Source: Edolisoma coerulescens (Eukaryota; Chordata; Aves; Passeriformes; Campephagidae). From it: DNA of 64,000 nt. This document shows, piece after piece, positions 1-12,513 of the stretch; position 1 is the stretch's first letter; each line of letters opens with the position of its first letter. The position numbers were made by a program, and so were the translations under genes. Under the pieces are notes generated by a model. It saw nothing but the letters and a program-made list of their open reading frames with translations, was not told the DNA's origin and searched no databases. The stretch lies in the NCBI GenBank assembly GCA_013397115.1, contig VWZW01001234.1:84222-148221 (forward strand), in the 5' to 3' direction.

Positions 1-1
1 G

Positions 2-580
2 CGCCTGAGGAGCTGCGTGGCCTGCTCGGGCAGGGCTACGCCGAAAACCCCCCCGGCAGCGCCCTGCACACGCCCCACCCCCGCCTCAACCGAGACTGAG
101 CCGCCCTTCGCCCACCAGCTCACCCAGACTGAGACCCCCACACCAGAGCACTCAGGTGCTGCTGAACGCGTGGATCGAGCCACGCAGACCGAGACCCCGA
201 CCCAAAAGCAGCGGAATTCACGCGTCCCGCTGCTCGTGGATGAGGAGACGCAGACAGAGCCCCCGGTGCTGCCCCCAAGCAGAGCTCCAGCCCCCCCCGC
301 AGGCCCGGAGCCCCCGGGCCGCCGGCCGCGGCTCTCCCTGCTCCGCAGGCTGCTCCGGGCGTGCCGCCGCTTCTGCAGCGGGACGCAGCCCGAGCCGCTC
401 GGCACCAGCAGCCGCTGGGTCCCTGGGGACAGCTGCGGCCCCAAACGGGCACGGCATCCCCAGGGAGCGGCACGGGGACACACGGCAAGGCTCGGGGGTT
501 TGACAGTGCCCCAGGAATCCACCGAGGGCACCGACTGGCCTCCGTACTGCTGGCCGTGGCTCACTGAGACCAGTCTGTGA
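2..580 (+). CDS. 3' part of an unrecognised Pro/Thr-rich protein with TQTE repeats
   Basis: An open frame runs from the first bases of the window to a TGA at 578-580; the true start is probably upstream, although a Met codon exists at 17. Counting from that Met, the tail has a degenerate repeat: TETE at residues 25-28 and TQTE at 36-39, 56-59 and 78-81, embedded in Pro, Thr and Glu. After a proline-rich stretch comes a basic segment near residues 99-116 (RRPRLSLLRRLLRACRR) that could form a cationic amphipathic helix. TQT flanked by acidic or basic residues is the known binding motif for dynein light chain LC8, and about 20-residue spacing fits a multivalent ligand; that role is inferred. A poly(A) signal follows at once, supporting a real 3' end. 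I do not recognise the family. The high GC content also keeps other frames open, so coding status is likely rather than certain. Confidence 0.5.
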   Translation, partial: RLRSCVACSGRATPKTPPAAPCTRPTPASTETEPPFAHQLTQTETPTPEHSGAAERVDRATQTETPTQKQRNSRVPLLVDEETQTEPPVLPPSRAPAPPAGPEPPGRRPRLSLLRRLLRACRRFCSGTQPEPLGTSSRWVPGDSCGPKRARHPQGAARGHTARLGGLTVPQESTEGTDWPPYCWPWLTETSL

Positions 581-596
581 TTCGCCACAGACCCCA

Positions 597-602
597 AATA
601 AA
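597..602 (+). terminator. Poly(A) signal AATAAA of the TQTE gene
   Basis: A canonical AATAAA begins 17 nt after the stop codon at 578-580, giving an unusually short 3'UTR if it is used. Its position directly behind the open frame is the main support that the frame is a real terminal exon. Confidence 0.5.
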
Positions 603-3600
603 GGATTGCCACCCTAATGGTGCTTCTCTCTGCCTGCTCAATCGGGAGAAAAACTCCTGTAGGAATGGCTGGCTGGCTCCAAACAACCGGCTGGGAAGTG
701 TGTGGGGGAAGAGGGCGAGCTCTGAGGTGGGACTGACACTGCTCCCCCCAGCCTTAGTCAGCCTCGGGTCACACCAGAATGGTGGTGACCGACCCCCAAC
801 AGTCACAACTGGAGAAGACCAGAACCAAAATCACCAAGAAGAGAGAGAAAATTCCAGCCCCAAATGGAAATAACATCTCCCTTCAGCCAAAGGAGGGAGA
901 AAGTCATCAAGGAAGGAAAAGACCATGTGGGGGTGATTCCCCTCGGGAGCAAGCACAGCTGGCTCCTGAGCAGGGATCTCTGCCTGTCTCCTCTGAATCT
1001 GGCACCGTGGAACCTGTCACAAGGACAGGAAGTCAGCCTGGAAGGACATTCCTGGATTCCTCTTGTCAAAGTGTCTTGGATGAGTAGGAGAAAAGCATGG
1101 GTAGTGAGAATGAACGTCTGGCAAAGCAGCTGGGTGGAAGGAGAAAGGCCCAGGGTGGAAAACAGCTGTGTGGGGCAGGTGTGGCCTCGGGTAGAGACAG
1201 GAAATGCAGGAACCACCCTGGATCCTCACCTGGACCTTCTGGTGCTTCCTCTCAGCCTCGGGAGGGGGAAAAGGAGGATCCCTCACACCTGGCTGGGAAT
1301 AAAGCAGAGGAGATTCAGCTGTCTCTGAGGAAGATGAAGGTGGGCAAATCCCTTGGGGAAGGGAAACCATCATCCCACACGGGTGTCGAGCATAGTTACT
1401 CATCCTAGCATGTTTTGCAATTAAGACTTTAATGAAGCTTTTAATAAAGTTAAATAAATACTGGTGGTTCAAGGCAAGCAAACCTTGGAGTTGCAGAATA
1501 GTTGGAGGTGTAACTACTTCCTCCACGCTGGAGAGTTCATGGCAGAGTGGTAACTCCCTAATCTCTTTTTTTAAGGCAAATGAAGATTTTGGAGGTGGGG
1601 TTTTTTTAACCTCTTCGGTAGGGAAGGAAGAAAATTTCTCATCAATTCAGTTCCTTATTTTCTATTTGTGTGTGTAATTATGGGCTTGAGAACTCTTTGC
1701 TCCACAGAAAGGAGCAGCTTTCGGTAGTTTGTTCATTTTAAAGGCAGAATGATCATTTTCTGGTGTGTTTTAATTACTTCTGAAATGCTTCAAAGCTTCA
1801 TTTTGGGATTTTTACTTTCATTGGGCAAGTTCTCAGGGGTTTCTTGGTCCTTTGTGTGTGTGTAGGGCAGTGGGCTGGTTGTTTTTCATCACTTATTTTA
1901 CAGACTGTATACTTTTCCCAGGAGAACATTAACCTGTGTAGGAACAAAATTAGGGTGAAGAATATCTTCATATTGGGAATAAAAATACTCCTCTGGAAAT
2001 GAGACAGAATGAGTTTGTATTATTTATTTAACAATTTCAGGTGCACAACAATCACTTTTATCCGGGTTTTTTAAATGATAGAGGAACCCTTTTCTCAAAA
2101 CATGGTCACCTGAGGCAGTTTCATGTTCTCTTTTCAATGAAATTCTCCATTTTCTGTTTATAGATGTAATTATGGATGTAAGAGTCCTCTGCCTATTTAA
2201 ATATAAGACTTGTGGCCTTTCTGCCAGGATACCCAGTCAGGAAAGGAGGCTCCCCTTTCTCAAAACCTGAGGCAGTTTCAAATGCTTAGGGACACTCGTG
2301 CTGCTGCCATTCCCAAACCTGTCCTTCCCGAATGAGCAAAGCAGAGGGATCTCCATCAAGCAGCAGCCCCCTGACTGCTCCAAAATGCAATTTTTGTCCT
2401 ACAACAACCCCACATGCATTAGAAGGAGGATGCAACTTTCTCCAAAGAGGTTTTTAAAAACCAGTCAAACACTTCTTTGAATGGGAACTGTGTAATTCCA
2501 TGTTTTTACCCCAGGAGCACCACTTTTGGTCTGAGTTGGTTTCACAGCCCCAGGGGCCAGCAGCACAGAGAGAAAACTCCAAAGATGCTGTGAGTTAAGG
2601 ATAATTATGTGTTTTCTGTGAATTAAACCAACAGCTACACCCTTGCCCTCTGCCCCACACTGACAGTCTCTCCAGCCCTCACCACACTACTGGACCCCAG
2701 CTGGAGACACCGGGCTGCGACTCTGTTTTGGGAAGAGCTTTCACTTAAAGAAAATCCAGTCTCTGGAGCAGAGAACAGCAGGAACAGGCCCCAAGCTGCC
2801 TCCCCACCCTGGCACTCTGGGGTTGAAGTGTAGTTCAAGTGTGGGAGCAGCCCAGCACATGGTCATTATTAATATCCCAGCTGGCTTGGGATGCACAGAA
2901 GGGAAAACACACCCGGTAAAACACACTCAGTAATCTACTTTGGGTCTACATTGAGGGCTGCATCGATTTATTTTTACATATAATCTGGAGATGGCACTAA
3001 GAACAGCCAGGGACTTGACTCTAGGAGTCCACTGCCAGCCTCAGCGAGTCACCAAGGAACGTCACCATTTCACAACCAGCGACTGCTGCAGCTTTCAGGC
3101 CAGAATCACAGAACAAGAGGCCCTGGAAGCCTGTGGGGTCCCAGCCTCCCCGTGGCCCTACACCGAGCCAAAGCCACGCTCCGCATCCATCGCATCGGCC
3201 CTTCCCGGAACGCTCCCCGCGCAGGGGCTGGCACCGATAAGCGCAGAGATAAAACAGCCGGCAACGAAACGCCAGCACGGCACTGAGAGAAGCCTCTGCA
3301 AGGAGACCGAGAGAGCCAGGGGCGGCACGGAACAGGGGGATGAAGTTCCACAGCCCCACCGTGTCCCGCATCCCTGTCCCGGCTGGGAGCCTGCACATGT
3401 CCCGCTGTCCTCCCAGGCAGCGCCCGAGGGATGCCCAGGGCCAGCAGGAGGAGCGGCTGGAAGCAGAGGGGCAGGGACCCTGCGCACCCCCGAGGCACAG
3501 GAGCAGCGCCATCCCGCTCCTCTCTGTGCCCACCAGGATGCCCGGAGAGCCCGGCCAGGAGCAGGGAAACTTAGCAGCTCCTCCGGGCACGGAGCGGGAG

Positions 3601-5183
3601 ATGCAGAATGAGAGCAGGGCAGGAGAGCGGACGAATTTTTGGGTCCCGCTCTCCGTGGTTCAAGAGGCGCAGGGGGAGGTCCTGGAGCCGGCCCCAGCCC
3701 CGACTCCGCCCCGCCCCAGCTGAGCTGTGGACAGCCCCGTTTTTCGGGGATAAACCCACCCCGACCCTCCCCGCCATTAACATCGCGCTGTTGATTTAGG
3801 GACGGTCGCAGTTTTTGGTGAGGATGCGATGGTTGCGGCCCGGGCAGCTCCCACAAGTGCTGGGGAAGAGCTTTCCAACCTCCTCATCATTGGTGCCTTT
3901 TATTGGTGCGCGCTTTCAGCTTCTAAGCCTGTCCAGTGAGCCCCCCGTGAGCTTATCCAAGGAAAGGGCACCGTCCCATCCATAAGGAAGGGCTCCCAGA
4001 ATGTCCTGAAGGATCGAGCCCTCCCTTCCCACAACTCGCCCAGCGGAGGGTGAACATCCGCAGCCACGACTCCGCACGTTCGGAGGAGGCAAAGCACAAA
4101 GTGCTGCTGGAAACAACCCCTCGGCTCCGGCCAGCGCTGCCCGAGCTCGTTCTCCTGGCTCCCCGCGGCCGCTCTGCTACGAGGCACTACAGAGAACAGT
4201 TTACAGCCAGCAGATATGTAAAATATGCCAGCTATTGAACCCGGGAAGGCTCAGCGCCTTCATTTCTCGTCCCAGCTCGCTCTAAGAAAGGCAGCTCGCT
4301 CCGCAAGCCCAAAGCACGCAGACATTACTCAGGCTGGGGCCGTAATTATTCCCCTGGAAGCCGTGCCAGCTCTCCCTTGGTGTAACTTTAACAGAGTATC
4401 AAAGGTGATGCTGGATTCTTATAAAATCAATACCCTGCCTTTTACTCCACCTCCGCAACCCCCACCATTCTCTCTTTCAAACGGGCTTTTGCAAGCAGAG
4501 AGCCTCTGCAGCAGCAGCAGAGTGGACTCGAGGTCACAGCCCTGTGTGATTTAGAGGAGCTGGATGGAGGCAGTAATCCCCACCATGTTAAAAAAGAAAA
4601 TATTCCGTTATTTACGACTTGCTTCAATAGTGGCAAAAGTCTAAACCTATTTTCCCCCCCATCTCTTAACATCAGCTGTTTCATGGCAGCTTCGTAAGGG
4701 ATGGAGCTGCCTCATGGACACAGGAGATTTCAGGGGAGGGCATTTTAAGACCACAAAAAGGAAGGATTAATTTTGTGCTGTTTCCTTCTTCGATGATCAT
4801 TTCAGTCCCTATTTCACTGGGTAATTTAATAAAATGTGTCACCTCTTCAGTGTCTAATTTACTGACAGATATGAGCCTTTTCACCACGGAGTAATTCCCT
4901 AAATGGGAACAAAGATATTTATATTAAAAAATCAGTGTTTCCAATCCCTTTGGAGATGATGCTATGGAGCAGCCAGTGTGCTAAGTTCCTTCTGAGCTTG
5001 TCACAGGATTTCTTGCTGCCTGACACCTTCAAAAAGTGCCTTGGAGTTGGCTTGGGGCACGAGCAGTGTGGGGATGTGCTGTGTGTCCTGCAGCATCCCA
5101 CCCCTGCAGCTACTGAAGTGTGCAAGGACTCCACTCCTCCTCTGGATCACAGAAAGCTCCTGGTGATGCTGCTCGGGCATTTC
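603..5183. other. Intergenic, no gene recognised
   Basis: Both strands carry only short or compositionally driven open frames. The 3.0-3.8 kb part is GC-rich with overlapping open frames on both strands, typical of GC-rich non-coding DNA. A stretch near 3,625-3,720 vaguely resembles the TQTE exon in base composition but lacks the TQTE motif. No RNA gene or complete repeat was recognised. Confidence 0.5.
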
Positions 5184-5272
5184 CATGGAATCCCAGAATG
5201 GTTTGGTTTGGAAGGGAGACCGTAAAGATCATCCAGTTCTAGCCCCACTGCCACTGGGGAAACTGGGTTGAA
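5184..5272 (-). mobile_element. CR1 LINE 3'-end fragment
   Basis: On the plus strand the segment reads GAATCCCAGAATGG, then TTGGAAGGGA and AAAGATCATCCAGTTC, which is the reverse of the CR1 3' tail. The element is therefore minus-oriented and 5'-truncated. Confidence 0.75.
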
Positions 5273-7229
5273 TTCACTCTCTGCTGTTGATTATAACCCA
5301 TCAAACCTTCCAGCACAATGGCACTGCACGTGCAGTAAGTCAGGGGAAATTATTCCAATCACCCAGATCTAGGATTTGTTCTTGTGAAATTGCGTGAGTT
5401 CATGGAGCCCCTCTGCTCTGGAGCCAGGCTGGGGGAGCTGGGGGTGCTCACCTGGAGAGGAGAAGGCTCCAGGGAGAGCTCAGAACCCCTTCCAGGGCCT
5501 AAAGAGGCTNATACTGTGATATCCCACATTAAGTATTTTTCTTGCAGCAGTAAGCTGGAAATATTCCCTTGTATCCTGCTCTTTCTTTTTGGCATTTTTT
5601 CTCACTGCTGCTTATGACACTGCTCTGGAAATGGTCCCATAGCTTCAACTTCTTCCCTTATTAATATAAATTAAAATAATCCTGGTGAATGTCACAAGCA
5701 GGATGTCATTTTCCTTAAGGAAAATGAGGAAGCTAAAAATATTCCTTTGGCTACAAGGGTATCATCACATCCCTGCTCTCACCACAACTGCTCCACAGCA
5801 TCAGAGGCTGGTGGGAAAAAATAAAAGCCCCTCCAGCGACTCCCAGGATAGCAGGGATTTCATTCTGGTTTTATCTAGCCCAATCCCCCAGACTCCACGT
5901 GGGCTCTGGGGTGTTTTAGATAAATATTATAAACTCCCCTTTGGAGGCACTTCCACAACTGGACACTCTGCAAAGAGTTTTCTTTTTAATAAAGAGGGGG
6001 AAAAAAATAAACTGCACAAGTGGGACCTGTTGGGGCTGCAAAAATCCAGCAGCCAAATTTAGACGCTCTCAATGTCTACGCCTGAATTCCTGCTGGGGTT
6101 GTTTTTCCCCTTCTCTGCTATCCCAGAAGAATTTCCCGCTCTGCATTTGTGGTTCTTAAGGCTGTATCCTCCCTCCCACTCAGCACGGGGTCATTTCTGA
6201 AAAATGGGGAACGTGAACAAAACCTGAGAGTTTTGTCATAACTCCATTAAAAAAAAAAATCTCTTTCTGCCAGACTTTTAAACAGATGATTGCCACATAA
6301 AAACTCCCTTTTTTGTCATCTCCCATCACTTGATCTTATTACAAATTTCAGCAAAGACTTTTCCGAACTGTCTGTGTATCTTTTAAAATACGCGATTTTA
6401 CTGTATGTATTATTACACATTTTTAAAAATACATGTTAAAATCTTTAGGCAGTTGTAAATCAAAAATAAAAATGGTTCCACCTTTCAGGAAAAACTCATC
6501 CCCCAGAGCATTTCCCCTGTGCAGCCGTGGAACAAAGCCCTGCCACCCCTCCTGCCCCTGACGGCAGCGGTGGCAGGGGTGGCGTGCACGGCACAGCGCG
6601 GCTGTGACGGCCACCTGGCCAGCCACAAATCCACTCAGCCTCCCTCTGTCCATTCCCAGACAGAAATGCTCCCAGAAAATGCTCAGCATCTCAGCTGGGA
6701 CCGATCCAAAAAGCTCCCTGCTCCTCGCAGCCGCGTCCGGTGCCAAAATTGGGTGACAACTGATGGATATCTTGGGAAGGCGATGCCGCCAAAGGCTGCT
6801 CCTCCTCAGCACCCTCCACATTTCCTCTGGATCGGCTCCAAGAGCAGCCTGGCTGTGCCTGGGGGTGTTTGGGGCGGCTGGATTTGAGGTACAGCCCGTT
6901 TTTCCATCCTCGGGCCTGTTCGTGTCCCGCCTTTGGATGCAGAGCTTGGAGGTGACAACACGACCGTCAGGAAGAAACTCTGGCATGTCTGAAGCGGCTC
7001 TGGAAAATCGAGAGGGTGACAAAGCAGTTGGAAAAGGCCCATGGAAAAGGGCCCCACTCCGTTTTGCTGCAAAGGGAACGCTGAGCAGGAGTAACTCCGA
7101 GTGTGAGCTGGGCCCCGGCCGGGAGCGGCTCCGTGGGATCCGTGTGGGAAGGTCAGCCCTGACCGACTGCGGGGAAAGCCGCGACCTCCACGCACAGCCG
7201 TGAGCTCTGGGGAGACCTTCCCACAAGTG
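5273..7229. other. Intergenic, no gene recognised
   Basis: AT-rich in the middle (5.6-6.5 kb). A minus-strand open frame of 267 codons at 6,423-7,226 overlaps an open plus frame and shows no domain, splice or codon signature; I take it as chance. One undetermined base lies at 5,510. Confidence 0.45.
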
Positions 7230-7235
7230 GCTCTC

Positions 7236-7590
7236 TGTTGCTGCTTGTAGCAGGACCGGTGAGAAACGACACTGATTCTAGTTTTAGAAGAAAAGGGATC
7301 TTTATTTAATTTTACAAACGGGTTTTATATGTTAGTTCTCTAGAGTGGCACAAGGCCATTTGTCCCTGACCGTCCAGCTCCTTAGAATGATTGGTTAGAT
7401 CTTACAAGACCCACTTCAAAACATTTCTCTGGTCAGTATGACAACAACCTGCACCTGCAAGATAAAGAGGATAGTTTACAGAAACTCCTAACTGTCTTTC
7501 AGCCAGTGTCTGTGAGAAAGTAAAGACTTTCTCACAGACAGAGGCAGAAAGCTGGAAAATCTCTCTGCAACTCAGCTTTCGGCGTCCACA
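7236..7590 (-). mobile_element. Solo LTR of an endogenous retrovirus, copy 1
   Basis: This segment aligns along its length with the LTRs at 35,960-36,333 and 47,610-47,966 (shared blocks such as CTGTGAGAAAG, TTTCTCACAGACAGAGGCAG and GGCGTCCACA). Read on the plus strand it begins TG and ends CA. It is flanked by near-identical hexamers, GCTCTC at 7,230-7,235 and GCTCTT at 7,591-7,596, as expected for a 6-bp target duplication of a class II (ERVK-like) element. Transcriptional sense is minus. It has diverged from the other two copies, including in the TATA and poly(A) regions. No internal retroviral coding sequence is present. Confidence 0.75.
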
Positions 7591-7596
7591 GCTCTT

Positions 7597-10500
7597 GCCC
7601 TGCGCTGCTCCGACCTAAAACCCCTCGGGAGCCGCTCTCCTGGAGTGGCAGCACGTGCAGTCGCTCCGCTCTGGCGTCTCCCAGCCATCCCAGCAGGCTC
7701 CCGCTGGGAGCACTGGGAAAGGGGCCCCGGCAGGGTCTGGGAGCACCAGGGCTGTCCCCGAGGATGGGGATCCCCCACTGCTCAGGGCTGCTCTCCCGGG
7801 GGACTTTTCACCCACCAGTGAGGCTATTTTTAAACCCCACTCCTGACTGTGCTGCTGCAGCCCGACTCCTGCACATTGACTCTGTTATTTTGGTTGTTAT
7901 TCCTTTATTCCTTGGCTCACATCCTGCTTTCCTAGGACACCACATGAACTCCAACTGCTTCACAGGGACACTGAGAATATTTGACTTTCCAAGCCTGCCC
8001 AGTGCCCTGGGACATCCCCATCACGTGCTGGTCTGTGAAGCCTCCTCAACTTTTACATCTTTATATCAATATTTAGGTGTTGGAGCTGAACTGTTTATTT
8101 CATTTTCTTCCAGCAAAGCTTGCATCCTCCAAGAACATCCTGTAGCTTCCCAGCCTTTATTTGGATTTCCACAGCATTTTAACAATAATAATGTAATTTC
8201 CCAGCAGAGCCGTTAACGTCAGGCTCCGTGAGAAATGAATATACTGAATATCAATGTTCTTTTCCTCTTCAATTTTGCCTTGTTTGGCAGCTATTTTTAC
8301 CTCGATTCCCTCGAGGACTCTCTGCTTTCTAAATACATTTTCTGTTTAAAATCCCAAGCAACGTTCAGCTTCCGTGACTTTTGCTTTTGGAAGCAACTGA
8401 GCAGAGAAACCATTCCAAGGTGATCCTCAGCTCCTGCAGACTCTCCCAACACAGGTGTTCAGGTGTAGGTTCCTTAAAAATAGAATTTTCATGATTAAAT
8501 CCTTTTTGACTAAGGAATGACACCCTGTTCTGCTCACCACGTGTTCATAACTGTTGGGGGGGGTGCAATTAAGTGAAAACCCCACAGATCTTCAAAGACA
8601 CCATGAAAGCTCCAGCTTAGAAGTTCAGTCAACACTGACTGTGGCAGTAAAAACTGATGTATTTCAGGTGGAACAGGTGAAAAATAATGAAATTCATCTC
8701 AGGAGGTACAAATCCATCAGGGATACACACAGTTGGGGAATTGTTTGGGTTTTTTTTTTTTTTAATCGAGGAAATATTTACAGTGAAAAATGATGAATTC
8801 TTGATGGTACTGAACTATTCCTGAAACCTCTTGCATATATAGAGTATGAAATTGCTGCAGGCTGGGTTTAGAAGCAGTTTTGTCTGGCTTTTGGGGGGAT
8901 CTTATTACTTTTTACCCGAAGTCAAAGCTGTATTTATGACCTTTTATATCCTTTCTGTCACAGCTGAAAGCACCAGCTCAGTCAGAGATCCCTGACACCC
9001 AGGGAGCATCTGCATAACTCAGTGAGCAAAACCAACAAAACCAGCTGCCTTTTGGAGAAAACTGAATTAACATTTCTCCTCTGCTTGCTTTGTTCTGCGT
9101 TTGAGCATTTTCCGCATCACCTGCTGCCCACGCTGGAGCCTGGGAACAGCCAGGTAAGCACGCTCTGCTCCCAGGAACCACCTCACCCTGCAGCTAAGGG
9201 ACAATTCCGACCACTTTGGAAAGGGACAGGAGGGAGGATTGCTCTTCAGAGTCACTCTCAGAGTCACTTCAGAGTCACTGCACCCAGGTAAAGCTGTGTT
9301 GACGAAGGAAACACCGAGGTGACAGAGCCAGCTGTATTATTTTCAAAGCCTTGTTTTCCTGCCTTCCCAAGCTCATTCCCACAGGCAGAGCTGCTCCCAA
9401 GCCTGGTGTTCCTGGAAAAGCTGCTGGCAGCTCCCCTGGAGGGGTTTTACAGCCAGCCTTGCATGACTGCTCACGGCTGGGGACAAAACCTCTCTGTGCC
9501 CCTCTCCACTGAAGTCAGGACCTGTGAGAAGCAATTTCCAAGATGCACAAAGCAGAGTCCAACCTGACTTCAGGTCTGTGGGAGGCATTTTTCCTATCCT
9601 AACTGGATTCTTGCCATTTTCAATATACATTTTTCTTTTCCTACAGCACGAGAAGTTCTGCCATGTCTCAGTTTGAAGCCTGGGAAGCAACACTGGGTGC
9701 AGCCACATTCAATCTTTTTTTAAGAGTTATTTGAGCAATCCCACAGGTGCCAAGCATCCTCCTTGGGAACACAGCATCCCTGTCCAGAGGCCCAGAGCTT
9801 GGGCAGCAGGAATTCTCTGGCAAGGCTGGAGAAGCAGCTCTGATTCATCTGTGACCTTCTCACAACAGAACTGGCCCTTGCATGCCATGAATGGGACAAA
9901 ACCTTGACTCTCGTCCCCTCCAGAGGTCCCTTTGGATGCTCTCAAGTCTCAATTTTCATGGACACCAACATTAGGAGAGGCCTGGCCAGCTCAGGGAGCC
10001 CCATCCTGCTCCAAAATCCCAGAGGTGTTCTGATTGCTCTGTAGTCCAGCTGAATGGATTCCCATTTAAACCTCACTGCTTGATAAACTGCCAAAAAAAC
10101 CGGAGCTCCTGGGGAGGATATTTATTTACAATTCAGAACTTACACATGCATTGCACGGCAACTGAAGGCTTTTTTTTCTCCCGAACATACAAATCAGGAA
10201 TTAAAATATTTGGAACGTGCCATTTCTAGCCAATGCCCAGGGCTGTGTGTTATCTCGCAGCTGTGATTTGTCGCTGGGTGCTGGAGAGGCTTCAGCAATT
10301 TCCAGCTGCACCAAGCTTTGGGAGAAGTCTGGCTGCTTTCAGAGCAGGGGAAATAAAAGCAGAATATGACCCAAGTGCTGCTAGCAAGGTTTGCCAGGAA
10401 GGGTGGCCATCTCCTTTCCAACAGCTCCAGCAGAAAGCTGGGCTGGAACTGCCTGAGGAGCCACTTTTCCCAGTGGGAAAAATGACACCTTGCCAGAGCT

Positions 10501-10744
10501 GAAACTCTCTCGAAGGAATGACAGAGCTTCAGGGCAAGCTGAGCCCAGGATGGTGGCACTGCTCTCAGCAAGAGAGGCCAGGAGGTCTTGGAGGGTGGAT
10601 GGCATTTTTATATACTTTAGTTTTTTCCAGCAAGACCATCTCAAGCCACCCCATCCCCAGCAGGAATCTGATGTGATGGGAAGAGCGAGGATCACTCAGA
10701 AAGGAGAAGGTGCCTCCAACACCCCCCACACCAGAGCTTATCTA
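7597..10744. other. Intergenic, no gene recognised
   Basis: Nothing with coding character was recognised. A small triplication of TCAGAGTCACT lies at 9,245-9,279. AT-rich stretches occur at 8.2-8.9 kb. Confidence 0.45.
9245..9279. repeat. Three tandem copies of an 11-12 bp unit
   Basis: The unit TCAGAGTCACT is repeated three times with one or two variable bases between copies. It is short and lies in non-coding DNA. Confidence 0.7.
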
Positions 10745-10966
10745 AAATATTGGGAAGAAATTCCTCCCTGGGAGGGTGGGCAGGCCCTGGCACAGGGTGC
10801 CCAGAGCAGCTGGGGCTGCCCCTGGATCCCTGGCAGTGCCCAAGGCCCGGCTGGACATTGGGGCTTGGAGCAGCCTGGGACAGTGGGAGGTGTCCCTGCC
10901 CATGGCAGGGGTGGCCCTGGAGGGGTTTTGAGGTCCCTTCCCACCCAAACCAGTCTGGGATTCTGC
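10745..10966 (+). mobile_element. CR1 LINE 3'-end copy
   Basis: Begins with the CR1 block AAATATTGGGAAGAAATTC, continues through the GGCAGGCCCTGGCACAGGGT and CATGGCAGGGGTGG cores, and ends CCACCCAAACCAG plus a decayed ATTCTG octamer. It is very similar to the copy at 12,265-12,513, so both belong to one subfamily. Confidence 0.9.
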
Positions 10967-12264
10967 TCTGGAGAGGTGGTGTCAGTTTTTATTTAAAGAA
11001 ACCCCGTTTTCACCAGGCGTGGAAACATTTGAAGGTTCAAGTCTGGCCACAGCTGAACAGGGTTTGTTTAAAAACATTCACTGCAAAACGAGTGTATTTC
11101 CCATCCCTCACTCTGCAGGGCAGCTCAGAGGAGGGTGCTGGCAGAGCTCCTTTGGAGCAGCAAACCACAACACCCCAAAAGCTGCCAGGGTCCAAGATTC
11201 ATTTGAAAAATAATCAAAATAAAATAAACACTTGAAAGGACAAAAGATACCCCTTACACCTCTGCTGAAGTGACACAGGTCTGCTTAAACTACTATTTTT
11301 ACTATTTTTCCATTCTCTTCTATTAAATATTGACTCTGTTCGTGGTTAGGAGTCACACATCCCAAACTAAACACCGCTGCCCTGCACCACAGACCCGTTT
11401 TTGTTCACAGTTGGCCTCATGGGGGGAGATCCAGCCCTGCCACCCACCTGAATTTAGGGCAGCTTGGCAGCCCTCTGAACTCCAACAGCGGGACTTTGCT
11501 GGCTGCATCCAAACCCAAACCCTCGGGGAAGTTCCCGTTTAGCCCAGGCAGAGGGGCCGAGCCTCACGATTCGAGCCTGAGCCTCTTTCTGCAGCCTGCA
11601 GGAGGAGGAATGAGCCCCTCTGCCTCTGAGCCCGGCTCCAGCAAGGTCCCCTGCCCCAAACCCAGCTCTGCACCGGCCCCTGCCACCACAACCACAACCC
11701 CGACCCTTCGGCTCATGCCCCCCGTGACCAAACCCAAGGCAGCAAACAGACCACCCACCGACCTGCTGGGCATGGGAGAGAGGGAAAGGAGCGAGGCTTA
11801 GGGGAATATTTTAAGGAATCCAGCCCTCGGCCAGCACTATTTTGGGTTCTGAGCACTTTGAGGCTGCTGGAGCAGAGGTGTGGAAGTCTCCACCATGAGA
11901 TGTCTGTATTTAGGGGGGCAGTGGGGCACTTAACACCCACTTTGGCACCTCTGCAATTTGTGTAGGTGAGTAATTCTTCCTGTACCTACGAGCTGGAGGG
12001 GCTGAGCACCCACTCCCAGCTTGGGACTTTCCCAGGAATGCACAGCACCCGCTGGCTGTTTCTCAGGTTCTTTGGGTCACAGGAGCATTCTTTAATTCCT
12101 TTTGCAGTTTCCCATACCCCACCTCCCACACTTCATCCCTAAGGTGATTTGGGCCAGGCCACACATTCCTGATCCTCTCCACGGCACCTCTGCCTGAGCA
12201 AGAACAAAGTTAACCCCGACTTGCTTTTCCTGCCCCAGGGAAGGTCAGGGACACTGCTGACAAA

Positions 12265-12513
12265 AAATGGCTTCAAAGAGGGCAAGTTCATATCAGATAT
12301 TGGGAAGGAATTGTTCCCTGGGAGGGTGGGCAGGCCCTGGCACAGGGTGCCCAGAGCAGCTGGGGCTGCCCCTGGATCCCTGGCAGTGCCCAAGGCCAGG
12401 CTGGACATTGGGGCTGGGAGCAGCCTGGGACAGTGGAAGGTGTCCCTGCCCATGGCAGGGGTGGCACTGGAGGGGCTTTGAGGTCCCTTCCCACCCAACC
12501 CATTCTGTGATCC
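12265..12513 (+). mobile_element. CR1 LINE 3'-end copy
   Basis: Contains AAAGAGGGCAAGTTCATATC, the GATATTGGGAAGGAATTG block, the CCCAGAGCAGCTGGGG core and a tail with CCATTCTGTGATCC. Plus orientation, truncated at its 5' end. Near-identity with 10,745-10,966 over about 200 bp is visible by eye. Confidence 0.92.

Noticed and set aside
3625..3723. Possible second copy of the TQTE gene exon
   Set aside because: A loose match (VPL then an Ala/Pro-rich tail and a stop) exists, but the TQTE motifs are absent and GC-rich composition explains the resemblance.
6423..7226. Minus-strand open frame of 267 codons
   Set aside because: Overlaps open frames on the other strand in GC-rich DNA, with no conserved motif and no splice or polyadenylation context.
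11594..11801. Possible exon after a strong TTTCTGCAG acceptor, Pro/Thr-rich translation
   Set aside because: No partner exon, donor or homologous protein could be found, and the content is low complexity.
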